Assembly: GCA_014332815.1 (NCBI GenBank)
Contig: JACSZT010000008.1
Span: forward strand, 182,988-246,987
DNA length: 64,000 nt
Origin: Weissella confusa
Lineage (GTDB): Bacteria > Bacillota > Bacilli > Lactobacillales > Lactobacillaceae
Reading direction: 5' to 3'
Shown here: positions 18,269-26,842 of the stretch, one piece after another
Layout of the letters: each line of letters starts with the position of its first letter
Numbering within the stretch: the first letter of the stretch is position 1
The notes under the pieces: generated by a model
Told to the model about the DNA's origin: nothing
Databases searched by the model: none
What the model saw: only the letters and a program-made list of their open reading frames with translations
Program-made: the position numbers and the translations under genes

Positions 18269-19876
18269 TTACTTTTTAACTTTCACTTTCGCATTAACGC
18301 GTTGCGCTTGCTTAAAGTATTTGGTCATCACGTGACTAACAGTTCCCCAATAATAGAACAACAGTGAGCCAGCAATAATGACAATGAAATCAAATGGATA
18401 ATGAATCCAATTTTGACCGTTAAATTCCTTCGATCCGATGTATGACATGATTGAGATAAAAATCAAATAGCCAATCATCCAGAAACTACCCTCAAACGCA
18501 CGTTTCGTCTTGTTGAAACCAGTGCGCCACTCGTAGTAAAAGTAGAAGGGCAATCCGAGCAAGATAACTAAAATAACCTGAACTGTCGTGGGCCACATCG
18601 CCCAGTAAGTCGCTAGCGACGCCAAAACAAATGATAGTGGCGCCATAACCTTTAGAATCTTACCGCGGAATGGGCGGTTGAATTCAGGTGCCATTTCGCG
18701 TAATGAAATAACTGTGACAGGGCCAGTTAGGTAGGCAATCAATGTTGACGTTGAGATAACACTAGCCAACGTTCCCCATGAACGGAAAATAGACACCATC
18801 AGCATACTTAGAATGGCATTAACCACCATTGCGATACGGGGCGTACCGTATTTTTCGTTAATCTTACCGACGAATTTTGGAATATGGTTATTAGAAACCA
18901 TGGCCGCCAATGTACGACTAGACGACGCTACGAATGATACACCAGTACCAAACGGTGAAACGAAGGCGTCCATATACAGCAACACTGACAGCCAATGAAT
19001 ACCAAGCAAAATTGCCAAGTCAGCAAACGGTGATGCAAAGTTTATGCCGTGCCAACCGCTAGCTGCAATCATGTCCGGCTTCAAAGCTGTGATGAAAGTG
19101 CTTTGAAGCAAAATATACAATACACCACTAATTAGTAGTGAATAAACGATACCGCGACCGATATTTCGCTTGGGATTTTCGATTTCACTTCCCATGTTGA
19201 TAACCGTTTGAAAGGCGTTAAATGAGAAAATAATCCCCGAAACCGTCGTGGCTGCAAAGATTGGGGCCGTACCGTACGGCATAAACTCGTGTAACGATGT
19301 CCCGTAGTTTTCTGGGTGAAAACCTGACATCGTCAACATGATGATCGTTAGCAACGGCACCCCAATTTTAAAGACTGAGATTAAGCTCGTAAAGTTCGTT
19401 AATAGCTCCACTGACCAGTAATTCAACAACGTGAACACAGCGATGAAAAAGAAAACTGCTAATAATCCTTCAGATGTAATTGAACCATTTGCCATGAAGC
19501 TCTGCGTCCATTTCGCCCATGACCAAGGCCATGAACTCATATACTGAACAGCCGCAACTGACTCAATTGGAATCAACGTAATTAAAGAAATCCAGTTCGC
19601 CCATGAAGCAATGAATCCGAGTAATGAACCGTGGGTATACTGTGCGTATTTACTCATCCCACCAGATTGTGGGAACATCGTACCAAGCTCGATATAGTTA
19701 TAGGCGATTGTTCCGATAACGATACCGCCAATTACCCAGGATATGATAGCGGCTGGACCTGCAACTTGAGAAGCTTCCCAAGCACCAAATAGCCAACCTG
19801 ACCCAATTAGAGAACCAAGTCCCAGCATAACAAGCTGGAATAACCCGATTTTCTTGGCCTTTTTTGAATTTTTCAT
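18269..19876 (-). CDS. APC-superfamily amino acid permease
   Basis: Amino acid transporter of 535 residues with about 12 helices. The first helix carries the substrate-backbone-binding glycine motif GLGSLIGSGWLFG, and EIENPKRNIGRGIVYS near residue 230 is typical of APC proteins. The N-terminal tail is basic. The length and the YNYIELGTMFPQSGGMSKY motif recall LAB permeases of the AspT/GadC-neighbour type, but the specific amino acid cannot be assigned. The start ATG follows GGAGG. A perfect GTACATGTAC-centred palindrome overlaps the upstream edge of that site. It is a single-gene unit. Confidence 0.85.
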   Translation of the reverse strand: MKNSKKAKKIGLFQLVMLGLGSLIGSGWLFGAWEASQVAGPAAIISWVIGGIVIGTIAYNYIELGTMFPQSGGMSKYAQYTHGSLLGFIASWANWISLITLIPIESVAAVQYMSSWPWSWAKWTQSFMANGSITSEGLLAVFFFIAVFTLLNYWSVELLTNFTSLISVFKIGVPLLTIIMLTMSGFHPENYGTSLHEFMPYGTAPIFAATTVSGIIFSFNAFQTVINMGSEIENPKRNIGRGIVYSLLISGVLYILLQSTFITALKPDMIAASGWHGINFASPFADLAILLGIHWLSVLLYMDAFVSPFGTGVSFVASSSRTLAAMVSNNHIPKFVGKINEKYGTPRIAMVVNAILSMLMVSIFRSWGTLASVISTSTLIAYLTGPVTVISLREMAPEFNRPFRGKILKVMAPLSFVLASLATYWAMWPTTVQVILVILLGLPFYFYYEWRTGFNKTKRAFEGSFWMIGYLIFISIMSYIGSKEFNGQNWIHYPFDFIVIIAGSLLFYYWGTVSHVMTKYFKQAQRVNAKVKVKK

Positions 19877-19884
19877 GTGACCTC

Positions 19885-19900
19885 CTCGTACATGTACGAG
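19885..19900. promoter_or_regulatory. 16-bp perfect palindrome at the permease ribosome binding site
   Basis: CTCGTACATGTACGAG is fully self-complementary. Its first base is part of the CCTCC that forms the SD on the minus strand. It may be an operator for a dimeric repressor, or an mRNA hairpin touching the SD. Confidence 0.45.
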
Positions 19901-19944
19901 TAACAGCTTACCAAAAGTTCACATATAAATCTAATTTTTAGAAC

Positions 19945-19980
19945 TAAAAAAGCCTGATTTTTAGGACAATCAAGCTTTAG
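19945..19980 (-). terminator. Probable terminator
   Basis: AAAGC-TGATT pairs with AATCA-GCTTT around a mismatch, with T-rich sequence on the minus strand. It lies downstream of the gene ending at 20007. Confidence 0.6.
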
Positions 19981-20006
19981 CAGTTATATTCTGTCGTTAC
20001 TATGAT

Positions 20007-20474
20007 TTAAGCTGCATCTTCTTGGTGCCAAACAAGGTCGAATACGCCATTCACAAGTGGCCGAACCACGAAAAGCAATAGCGGAATTGCGAATAGTAGC
20101 GTGTGAGCCCATTGGATAAAGTAAGAATGAATCAAATGGTGCGTGTCGTAATGGTGAGACATGTACAACCCATAAAATGACATGATTGAAACGTTACCGG
20201 TGACAATGAACACCGCCATCGAATGACGACGTGGAATTAGACGACTAAACCAAGCTGGCAAGACATCGTGGAGCTTAATGACCAATGGCAAGGTTACGTT
20301 TTCCTTCAGTAAGAACGCTAGCATGAACGTCAACGGTACAATGGTTAGTGTCGCAAGAATTGTTTTCTCATGCCAACCTGCAACCCAAGTACCGTTCCAA
20401 ATACTAATAATTGTCACCATCATCAACGTTGTGACAATTCCCAAAATAAATGATCGTTCAAAAAAGCGTTTCAT
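20007..20474 (-). CDS. Membrane protein of unknown function (DUF2798-like repeat)
   Basis: Predicted membrane protein of 155 residues with four helices arranged as two similar halves. Each half starts with a hydrophobic segment after a basic or aromatic lead (RSFILGIVTTLMMVTIIS; SMAVFIVTGNVSIMSF). The pattern resembles a duplicated DUF2798 unit; this is a weak assignment. The start is the internal ATG of MKRFFERSF, which has GGAGG upstream; a longer frame lacks one. It is transcribed alone, divergently from queT. Confidence 0.6.
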   Translation of the reverse strand: MKRFFERSFILGIVTTLMMVTIISIWNGTWVAGWHEKTILATLTIVPLTFMLAFLLKENVTLPLVIKLHDVLPAWFSRLIPRRHSMAVFIVTGNVSIMSFYGLYMSHHYDTHHLIHSYFIQWAHTLLFAIPLLLFVVRPLVNGVFDLVWHQEDAA

Positions 20475-20595
20475 TAAAAATCCTCCGTGGAAAAAATAAG
20501 TATTTTTCCAAACTACCATAACTGGGAGGATTTTGACAAGGTCGTTCTGAAAAACGCTTATTGCCGATAAGGAATGATTTTGCTATGCTGTAAGT

Positions 20596-20634
20596 TAGTG
20601 GTTCGTAACCATCCCACTCAAAAAAACTAGGAGA
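20596..20634 (+). promoter_or_regulatory. preQ1-I riboswitch
   Basis: AGTGG pairs with CCACT around GTTCGTAACCATC, and the A-rich tail CAAAAAAACTAGGAG follows. This reproduces the minimal class I preQ1 aptamer: a short stem, a C-rich loop, and an A-rich tail that folds back, with the SD at its 3' end. Binding of preQ1 (7-aminomethyl-7-deazaguanine, a queuosine precursor) is expected to hide AGGAG and shut off translation of the next gene, the transporter QueT. It is immediately upstream of the start codon, supporting translational control. Confidence 0.93.
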
Positions 20635-20643
20635 GAATTAAAT

Positions 20644-21141
20644 ATGGACACGAAAAAACGCTCTTTTTCAGCGCGTGATATTTCACTAATTGCCGTTATC
20701 GCAGCATTGTACGCTGTCGCAACCGTGGCTTTGCCATTTGCTTCGTACGGCCCATTCCAACTACGCTTTTCAGAAGGGTTTAACCATTTGGTCGTCTTCA
20801 ACAAGCGTTACATCATCGCTTTGACCATCGGGGTATTTATTGCCAATATCTGGTCACCATACGGAATCGTCGACATGATTGTCGGTACGGCTGGCACCTT
20901 AGCCATGACCACGATGTCTTACTTTGCGACGCGCAAGGTTAAAAGCGTGATTAAGCGTTTGGCTATTAGTACCGTTATCGATGCATTAATGATGTGGGTT
21001 GTTGCCGCCGAGTTGTACTTTATGGCCAAGACGCCATTCTGGGCAACATTTGCTTGGACGGCGCTTGGGGAGCTGGCAGCTTTGATTATCGGGGCTGTTA
21101 TCTTCTACATTTTGAGCAAGCGCGTTGATTTGGAAAAGTAA
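20644..21141 (+). CDS. queT: Queuosine precursor ECF transporter S component QueT
   Basis: Membrane substrate-binding component of 165 residues with five or six helices. It matches the QueT family (start ARDISLIAVIAALYAVATVA; PFQLRFSEGFNHLVVF in the first loop). It would work with the shared ECF energizing module to import a queuosine precursor for tRNA modification, needed when the queuosine biosynthesis genes are absent. A preQ1-I riboswitch lies directly upstream, which firmly supports the assignment. The SDR gene overlaps its stop by one base and so is co-translated. Confidence 0.95.
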   Translation: MDTKKRSFSARDISLIAVIAALYAVATVALPFASYGPFQLRFSEGFNHLVVFNKRYIIALTIGVFIANIWSPYGIVDMIVGTAGTLAMTTMSYFATRKVKSVIKRLAISTVIDALMMWVVAAELYFMAKTPFWATFAWTALGELAALIIGAVIFYILSKRVDLEK

Positions 21142-21878
21142 TGATTACACAAGACTATAAAAATCAAACCATTTTGTTAACTGGGGCTGCATCAGGGATT
21201 GGATTGGCCCAGTTAAACACCTATTTAGATGCCGGTGCGACGGTCATCGCAATTGATAAGCAACCAATACCAGTTACGCACGATCGTTTGACGCCATATC
21301 AACTAGATTTAAGTGATATGACCCAGCTAGGCGAGTGGATTGCGTCGCATAACGACGAACTAAGCATCGTTGATATCTTTCTCAGCACCGCTGGTATATT
21401 AGATGCATTCACACCGGCCTTAGACACCGATTTTACAGCCATTCAACAATTGATGAACGTCAATGTTAACGCGGCTGTCCAATTAAGTTTGGCTATCTTA
21501 CCACATATGGTGAAACGCCAAGCTGGACAAATGGTGTTCATGGCCTCAATCGCCGGTCAAATTGCTGGCGGTGGCGGGGCAGCCTACACGATGTCAAAGC
21601 ACGCCTTAGTCGGCTGGATGAAACAATTAGCTTTAGATTATGCTGATCAAGGCGTCCATATTAACGCTATCGCACCCGGTGCCATCAACACGCCAATGAA
21701 TGCGGCTGATTTCGCTGGTGACGGCGCAATGGCCAAGCAGGTCGCTGCTGAAACCCCGGTTAAACGCTGGGCAGCTGCGCAAGAAGTCGCTGATATGACG
21801 TTATATCTCACAAGTCCAGAATCAAGTTATGTGCAAGGGCAAGTGTTTACCATCGATGGTGGTTGGACAATTAAATAG
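21141..21878 (+). CDS. SDR-family oxidoreductase (3-oxoacyl reductase-like)
   Basis: Classical short-chain dehydrogenase of 245 residues: TGAASGIG at the N-terminus, catalytic Ser in MASIAG, YTMSK as YxxxK, and TIDGGW near the end. It overlaps queT at TAATG, so it shares the riboswitch-controlled transcript. Linkage to queuosine is not expected from the family, and may simply be read-through co-expression. A fatty-acid 3-oxoacyl-ACP reductase or sugar/alcohol dehydrogenase is likely. A strong terminator follows. Confidence 0.83.
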   Translation: MITQDYKNQTILLTGAASGIGLAQLNTYLDAGATVIAIDKQPIPVTHDRLTPYQLDLSDMTQLGEWIASHNDELSIVDIFLSTAGILDAFTPALDTDFTAIQQLMNVNVNAAVQLSLAILPHMVKRQAGQMVFMASIAGQIAGGGGAAYTMSKHALVGWMKQLALDYADQGVHINAIAPGAINTPMNAADFAGDGAMAKQVAAETPVKRWAAAQEVADMTLYLTSPESSYVQGQVFTIDGGWTIK

Positions 21879-21884
21879 TATGCC

Positions 21885-21916
21885 AAAAAGGAGACCTCAT
21901 ACGAGATCTCCTTTTT
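21885..21916. terminator. Bidirectional terminator
   Basis: AAAAAGGAGA pairs with TCTCCTTTTT, with an inner CTC/GAG. It separates convergent genes. Confidence 0.93.
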
Positions 21917-22477
21917 CTACATAACGGTCATGTTTACTAGGTATTCGAAATACATCAAATCCGGTGTAACATCAACCATGAAATTGTCGTTTTTGTACAA
22001 TAACAAGCGCCAATCGCTAGTCTTGTCGTTATTACGTTCATCGATAAATTGGTTAAGTGACCCATCATTGTTTAACAAGATGTAACCAGCGTATTCATCA
22101 AGAACAGCCGGCAAGTCAGTCGTGCGACGTTCAATCTTGGTTGTACCTGGTTCATACAAGGCAATCGTGAACTCGCCGATTTCTGGACGCGTGTTATCGA
22201 AGTACCACTTAAACGCCATCAAATCGTTCATCGTTAGTCCGATATTCATCAAGTAATCCACACTAAGGCGGAAGTGGATTGGCTCAACCATGTCAGGTAG
22301 GGCTGGTACGTGGAATTTATCCGCGTAATATTCAGAAAAACGTTGCCACATCAAGATTTCAGGTTGCTTTTCACCTGATTCATAGGCACGTAATTCATCT
22401 GGTGACAGTTGTAGTGCAGTGCTTACTTCAGTGGTTCCTAATTGAAAGAACTCACGAATCGTTTGTAGATTATTCAT
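21917..22477 (-). CDS. XRE-type HTH protein, unknown role
   Basis: Protein of 186 residues. The first 55 residues form a Cro/C1-type HTH (IREFFQLGTTEVSTALQLSP, then ELRAYESGEKQPEI). The remainder is acidic and aromatic, without a recognised fold. The start is placed at MNNLQTI; the upstream MLYNSG extension begins inside the promoter-like region. Its stop overlaps the bidirectional terminator. It is perhaps a regulator of a nearby or distant stress gene; no target can be named. Confidence 0.7.
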   Translation of the reverse strand: MNNLQTIREFFQLGTTEVSTALQLSPDELRAYESGEKQPEILMWQRFSEYYADKFHVPALPDMVEPIHFRLSVDYLMNIGLTMNDLMAFKWYFDNTRPEIGEFTIALYEPGTTKIERRTTDLPAVLDEYAGYILLNNDGSLNQFIDERNNDKTSDWRLLLYKNDNFMVDVTPDLMYFEYLVNMTVM

Positions 22478-22519
22478 GCCACTATTATATAGCAATTTTT
22501 TGAATTGTCATATCTGAGA

Positions 22520-22846
22520 CTAATTCAAAAAACGCGTGTTCTTGGCTTTCCAATCTTCCAATTTGATACCAACCCAGAAGCCATAAATACCTAGCGTAAT
22601 AATCATCAGTAACAGCCACTTAATCCAGTTACCAAATAGGCCCACTGCAGATCCGTTAAACTGCATGCGGTGACCGTCAATAACAGTGTGGTTAATCTTC
22701 CAACCATATACCATCACCAATGCCCACGGATATAGAATTCCAAGTGAGATGACCGTAACAATAAACCCCAAAATGCTCCAACCAATTAACGACAGCAACC
22801 CACCATCAAAAAAAGATTGACGGCCAAACTTACTTTCTGGTCCCAT
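22520..22846 (-). CDS. DUF898-like small membrane protein
   Basis: Membrane protein of 108 residues with two helices (SLIGWSILGFIVTVISLGIL and LFGNWIKWLLLMIITLGIYG). Between and after the helices come the family patterns TLGIYGFWVGIKLEDWKAKNT and YPWALVMVYGWK. This fits DUF898/YjgN-type proteins, whose role is unknown. It is probably a single-gene unit. Confidence 0.7.
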   Translation of the reverse strand: MGPESKFGRQSFFDGGLLSLIGWSILGFIVTVISLGILYPWALVMVYGWKINHTVIDGHRMQFNGSAVGLFGNWIKWLLLMIITLGIYGFWVGIKLEDWKAKNTRFLN

Positions 22847-22973
22847 AAAAATACTCCCATAGCTTTTTACGTCATTCCAATCTGGACGTGAATAAGCCTA
22901 GTGTAAAAAAATGTGGTATGGAAATCAAGACGTTCTTCAAGCAAAATATATACTCTAAGCAAAAGAAAGCAAT

Positions 22974-23015
22974 GAACCCCCGGACGCAACTTTAAATCGA
23001 GTTGTCCGGGGGTTC
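22974..23015. terminator. Strong terminator hairpin after lepA
   Basis: GAACCCCCGGAC pairs with GTCCGGGGGTTC, extended by CAACT/AGTTG. The stem is long and GC rich. The minus-strand tail is only modestly T rich. Confidence 0.8.
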
Positions 23016-23021
23016 ATCTTA

Positions 23022-24803
23022 TTAATTACTATTCATATCGAGGATTGCGTCAAAGACTGCTTGTGGCAATTCGATGTCGCTCTTCTTTTGGCCTTGACGG
23101 CGCAATTGTTGTTGCTTCTTTGAGACCTTAGTTCCAGAAGCAGCAGCCTTACGAAGTGGTGGCACATCGGCACGAGCGATGGCACGACCTTCAACAATGG
23201 CTTGAACTGGCATTGATTGCAACTTACGTGGAATCAAATCCTTCAGCTTAGACACAATTTCAGTTCCGACACGATCAACCTTTGAGCGGTGCATAACGAA
23301 AGTCAATGCATCAACCTTAGCGTAGTCAACCGCAATATCGATTCGAACCAAATCTGACTCTTGGTATGAATCAAACTCTGTAGAAAGGGTAGCAAAACCG
23401 TGTGACGCTGACTTCAATTCGTTAAAGAAGTCATAGGCGATTTCTGAAATTGGCATACGGTAAGTCACCATCAACATTGAACCAATCGTTGCCAAATCCA
23501 CCAATTCACCACGACGACCTTCAGCCAAGCGCATAATGTCATTCAACATTTCGTTTGGCAACGTCATCTTAGCCAACATGTAAGGCTCTTCAACCTTTAC
23601 AATTTGGCCGTAGTCAGGGAATTGAATTGGGTTTTCAACGTAAATCGGCTCATCTTCATTCTTGACCGTTACGCGGTACGTTGAATTTGGCATCGTTGTC
23701 AAAACATCCAGGCCGAACTCTTCTTGCAAACGCTCACGAATAATTTGCAAGTGGAAGATTCCCAAGAATCCACCACGGAATCCCATCCCCAAAGCTTCAG
23801 ATTGCTCTGGCTCATATTGGAAGGCGGCATCATTCAAGCCAAGCTTTTCAATACCAATCTTCAAGTCCTTAAACTCACTACCACGAGGGTAAAGACCGGC
23901 ATAAACCATTGGCTCAACATCTTGATAACCAGGAAGGGGTTCAGCAACCGGATCATTAGCGAGCGTAATCGTATCACCGACACGAACCGCCTTGGCATCC
24001 TTAATACCAGTCACAATGAACCCAACATCCCCAGACTTAAGCGTATCAAGTGACGTCATCAAAGGTGAGAAGACACCCATTTCTTTGATTTGCGACTTAA
24101 TCTTGTTAGCCATGAACAAAACGTTGTCTGAAGACTTCAATTGTCCATCAAACAAACGCACTTGCACAATGTCACCCTTGTATGGGTCAAACTTCGAATC
24201 AAAGACCAAGGCCTTCAACTTACCAGTTTCGTCGCCTTGTGGGGCAGGGATGCGGTCACGAATTGCCTCTAGAACTGCATCAACACCTAAACCGCTCTTG
24301 GCTGAGATTTTTAGGATGTCTTCTTCCTTAAATGACTCATCCAAATCAAGCAATTCTTCGATAGTCTTATCAACTTCAGCAGCCATGTTATCAATCTTGT
24401 TCACGATTGGAATAATCACAAGGTTAGCAGCCTTAGCAAGACGGTAGTTAGCGACCGTTTGGGCTTGCACACCCTTAGTCGCGTCCACCAAAAGCAACAC
24501 ACCATCAGTCGCTGACAATGAGCGTGAGACTTCATAGTTAAAGTCGACGTGGCCTGGCGTATCAATCAAGTTATATTGATATTCAGTCCCGTTGTTATCA
24601 ATGTAGTAGTTTCGCACAGTACGAGACTTAACCGTAACACCGTGAGCCTTTTCAACGCTCAAATCATCAAGCAGTTGGGCTTCGGTTTCACGCTCTGATA
24701 CTGTGTTTGTCATTTCCATAATACGATCGGCCAAAGTAGACTTACCGTGGTCGATGTGCGCAATAATTGCAAAATTGCGAATTAAATCTTGTCTCGTTGA
24801 CAT
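23022..24803 (-). CDS. lepA: Translation elongation factor 4 (LepA)
   Basis: Ribosome-associated GTPase of 593 residues. The G domain carries AHIDHGKST (G1), DTPGHVDF (G3) and NKID (G4). EF-G-like domains II-V follow, and the LepA-specific C-terminal domain ends with QAVFDAILDMNSN. LepA back-translocates ribosomes or assists initiation under ionic stress, and is a core chromosomal gene in most bacteria. This supports a chromosomal origin for this half of the window. The start is chosen at MSTRQDLIRN, after AGGAGA; a frame seven residues longer has no site. Confidence 0.97.
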   Translation of the reverse strand: MSTRQDLIRNFAIIAHIDHGKSTLADRIMEMTNTVSERETEAQLLDDLSVEKAHGVTVKSRTVRNYYIDNNGTEYQYNLIDTPGHVDFNYEVSRSLSATDGVLLLVDATKGVQAQTVANYRLAKAANLVIIPIVNKIDNMAAEVDKTIEELLDLDESFKEEDILKISAKSGLGVDAVLEAIRDRIPAPQGDETGKLKALVFDSKFDPYKGDIVQVRLFDGQLKSSDNVLFMANKIKSQIKEMGVFSPLMTSLDTLKSGDVGFIVTGIKDAKAVRVGDTITLANDPVAEPLPGYQDVEPMVYAGLYPRGSEFKDLKIGIEKLGLNDAAFQYEPEQSEALGMGFRGGFLGIFHLQIIRERLQEEFGLDVLTTMPNSTYRVTVKNEDEPIYVENPIQFPDYGQIVKVEEPYMLAKMTLPNEMLNDIMRLAEGRRGELVDLATIGSMLMVTYRMPISEIAYDFFNELKSASHGFATLSTEFDSYQESDLVRIDIAVDYAKVDALTFVMHRSKVDRVGTEIVSKLKDLIPRKLQSMPVQAIVEGRAIARADVPPLRKAAASGTKVSKKQQQLRRQGQKKSDIELPQAVFDAILDMNSN

Positions 24804-25011
24804 TATTTCTCCTAACATTCCCAAAAATGTATCTTACTGATTGTAACATTTTGCAACCATGAGAACAAAACTGTGTCAACATAGACACGAAATTATTTAT
24901 TTTTTTCGGAAATGACCGTCGATTGTTTATTTTTAATTAGTTAATTAAATGTTAATATAAATCTCATGAAGGAAAGAAAGCGTCTATTATAAAAACACGG
25001 GGGATGTAGAT

Positions 25012-25281
25012 ATGGATTACTCTACTGGTGAAATGGGCCCAAGCACCTTGCATTACACGTTCGAAAAAGCCAACGCTGCAGATTTTGCAGTGAACGGGGT
25101 GGCTGAAGTCGTTCAACCAAAAATTAATGACAAACTCATCGAACACTATCTGGATTTGTGCGAACGTCATCCAACTTGGACGTTCGGGCAGATTGCGAGT
25201 GGCTTGCACATTGATGCAGCAACTTTGCGTCAGCTAGAAACGGTTACAAATAGCAAATTACGCTCTGCCAAAGTAAGGTAG
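25012..25281 (+). CDS. Small hypothetical protein with possible C-terminal HTH
   Basis: Protein of 89 residues. The C-terminal part (WTFGQIASGLHIDAATLRQL) reads like a helix-turn-helix. The N-terminal half has no recognised motif. It starts 8 bases after GGGGGA, and a terminator follows directly, so it is a real isolated gene. It sits divergent from lepA. Function not recognised. Confidence 0.65.
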   Translation: MDYSTGEMGPSTLHYTFEKANAADFAVNGVAEVVQPKINDKLIEHYLDLCERHPTWTFGQIASGLHIDAATLRQLETVTNSKLRSAKVR

Positions 25282-25286
25282 TTGCT

Positions 25287-25317
25287 GACGCTCGAATTAA
25301 ATTTCGGGCGTTTTTTA
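25287..25317 (+). terminator. Rho-independent terminator
   Basis: ACGCTCGAA pairs with TTCGGGCGT (one G-T pair), followed by T6. Confidence 0.88.
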
Positions 25318-25410
25318 TTTTTTACTAATATATGTCCCGTATTCCTTATCTTTTTACAGCAGAACCTGGTATGATGGACATTATTGAAATTTTTAAATAA
25401 GGGGCTTCCA

Positions 25411-26742
25411 ATGAACGATCAAAACAAACTGAATCGTACAATGACGCTTTTGCCAGCAATTTCGACTGTCATGGGAACTGTTATTGGAGCGGGTGTCTTT
25501 TTTAAAGCATCTAGTGTTGCACAATCAACTGGTTCAACCAGTATGTCTCTATTCGTTTGGATTTTGGGTGGTTTGATTAGTCTGGCTGCCGGTTTGACCG
25601 GTGCTGAACTTGCTGCCGCATTGCCACAAACTGGTGGGATGCTAGTCTACATCGAACGAGCTTATGGTAAGTTACCAAGTTACTTGCTAGGGTGGGCACA
25701 AATTGTTGTGTACTTCCCAGCCAGCGTGGCGGCAAAGGGGGTTATCTTCGGTACCCAAGTTGCTAATTTGTTCCACTTGCCAACAAGTGCGATTATTCCA
25801 GCGGGAATCATCGCGGTCGCATCAGTCTTTTTGATTAACTTGCTTGGATCTAAGATTGCTGGACAATTCCAATCAATCACGTTGTTCTTCAAGTTAATCC
25901 CATTGGCCTTGATTATCATCTTTGGTTTGCTACAACCAGGTGGGGTGGATGTCAGCTTGTTCCCAGTTGAACCAGGTTCACAAGCCGGTTCATGGGCAAC
26001 GGCTGTCGGTGCCGGACTTTTGGCCACGATGTATGCCTACGATGGATGGATTCACGTTGGTAACATCGCCGGTGAAATGAAGAACCCACAAAAGGACTTG
26101 CCACGTGCAATCGCCGGTGGGTTGATTGGTATCATGGTCATTTACTTGCTTGTTAACTTTGTTTACTTGCACTCATTGCCATTGTCAGCTATCTCAGGAA
26201 ACGAAAATGCCGCTAGTGATGTGGCACAACACATTTTCGGTGGCTTCGGTGGTAAGTTGATCACGATTGGTATCTTGATTTCTATCTACGGTACGCTGAA
26301 CGGATACACGATGACCGGAATGCGTTTGCCATATGCCATGGCCTTAGAAAACGAGTTGCCATTCTCAAAGCACTTGGTTAAGTTGAACCGTTACCAAATC
26401 CCATATGTGGCTGGTATCTTCCAACTTGTCTTGGCAGTTGCTTTGATGTTTATCGGTGGTTTCGACATGTTAACCGACATGTTGATCTTCGTTATCTGGT
26501 TGTTCTATACGTTGGTATTCATTGCCGTTATTAAGTTGCGTATTACCGAACCTGATTTGCCACGACCATACAAGGTGCCATTGTATCCAGTTGTACCAAT
26601 CATTGGTATCGCTGGTGGGGTATTCATCATTGTCATGACCTTGATTTCAGAGTTCCAGCTCGCCATGATTGGGCTAATTTTGACACTAGCTGGTTTGCCT
26701 TTGTACTTCTACATGCAATCACGCAAGCGTCGTCAAAACTAA
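25411..26742 (+). CDS. APC-superfamily amino acid permease
   Basis: Amino acid transporter of 443 residues with 12 predicted helices. MGTVIGAGVFFKASSVAQST is the first broken helix that binds the amino-acid backbone; AALPQTGGMLVYIERAYG and GEMKNPQKDLPRAI follow. The pattern is that of the LAT/SteT-type branch (Ser/Thr or neutral amino acid exchange). Specificity is not readable. The start is the ATG of MNDQNKL after AAGGGG; upstream codons in frame lack a site. It is a single-gene unit ending at a terminator. Confidence 0.85.
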   Translation: MNDQNKLNRTMTLLPAISTVMGTVIGAGVFFKASSVAQSTGSTSMSLFVWILGGLISLAAGLTGAELAAALPQTGGMLVYIERAYGKLPSYLLGWAQIVVYFPASVAAKGVIFGTQVANLFHLPTSAIIPAGIIAVASVFLINLLGSKIAGQFQSITLFFKLIPLALIIIFGLLQPGGVDVSLFPVEPGSQAGSWATAVGAGLLATMYAYDGWIHVGNIAGEMKNPQKDLPRAIAGGLIGIMVIYLLVNFVYLHSLPLSAISGNENAASDVAQHIFGGFGGKLITIGILISIYGTLNGYTMTGMRLPYAMALENELPFSKHLVKLNRYQIPYVAGIFQLVLAVALMFIGGFDMLTDMLIFVIWLFYTLVFIAVIKLRITEPDLPRPYKVPLYPVVPIIGIAGGVFIIVMTLISEFQLAMIGLILTLAGLPLYFYMQSRKRRQN

Positions 26743-26754
26743 ATCACGTAAAAA

Positions 26755-26800
26755 TAAGCAGACTAATTGCCAAACGGCAGTTGGTCTGCTTTTATTTTTG
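26755..26800 (+). terminator. Rho-independent terminator
   Basis: AAGCAGACTAATTGCC pairs with GGCAGTTGGTCTGCTT (G-T pairs), followed by a T-rich tail. Confidence 0.9.
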
Positions 26801-26842
26801 CCGTATACTAATACTCTGACTATAAGAAAAGTGGGGTGTCTT

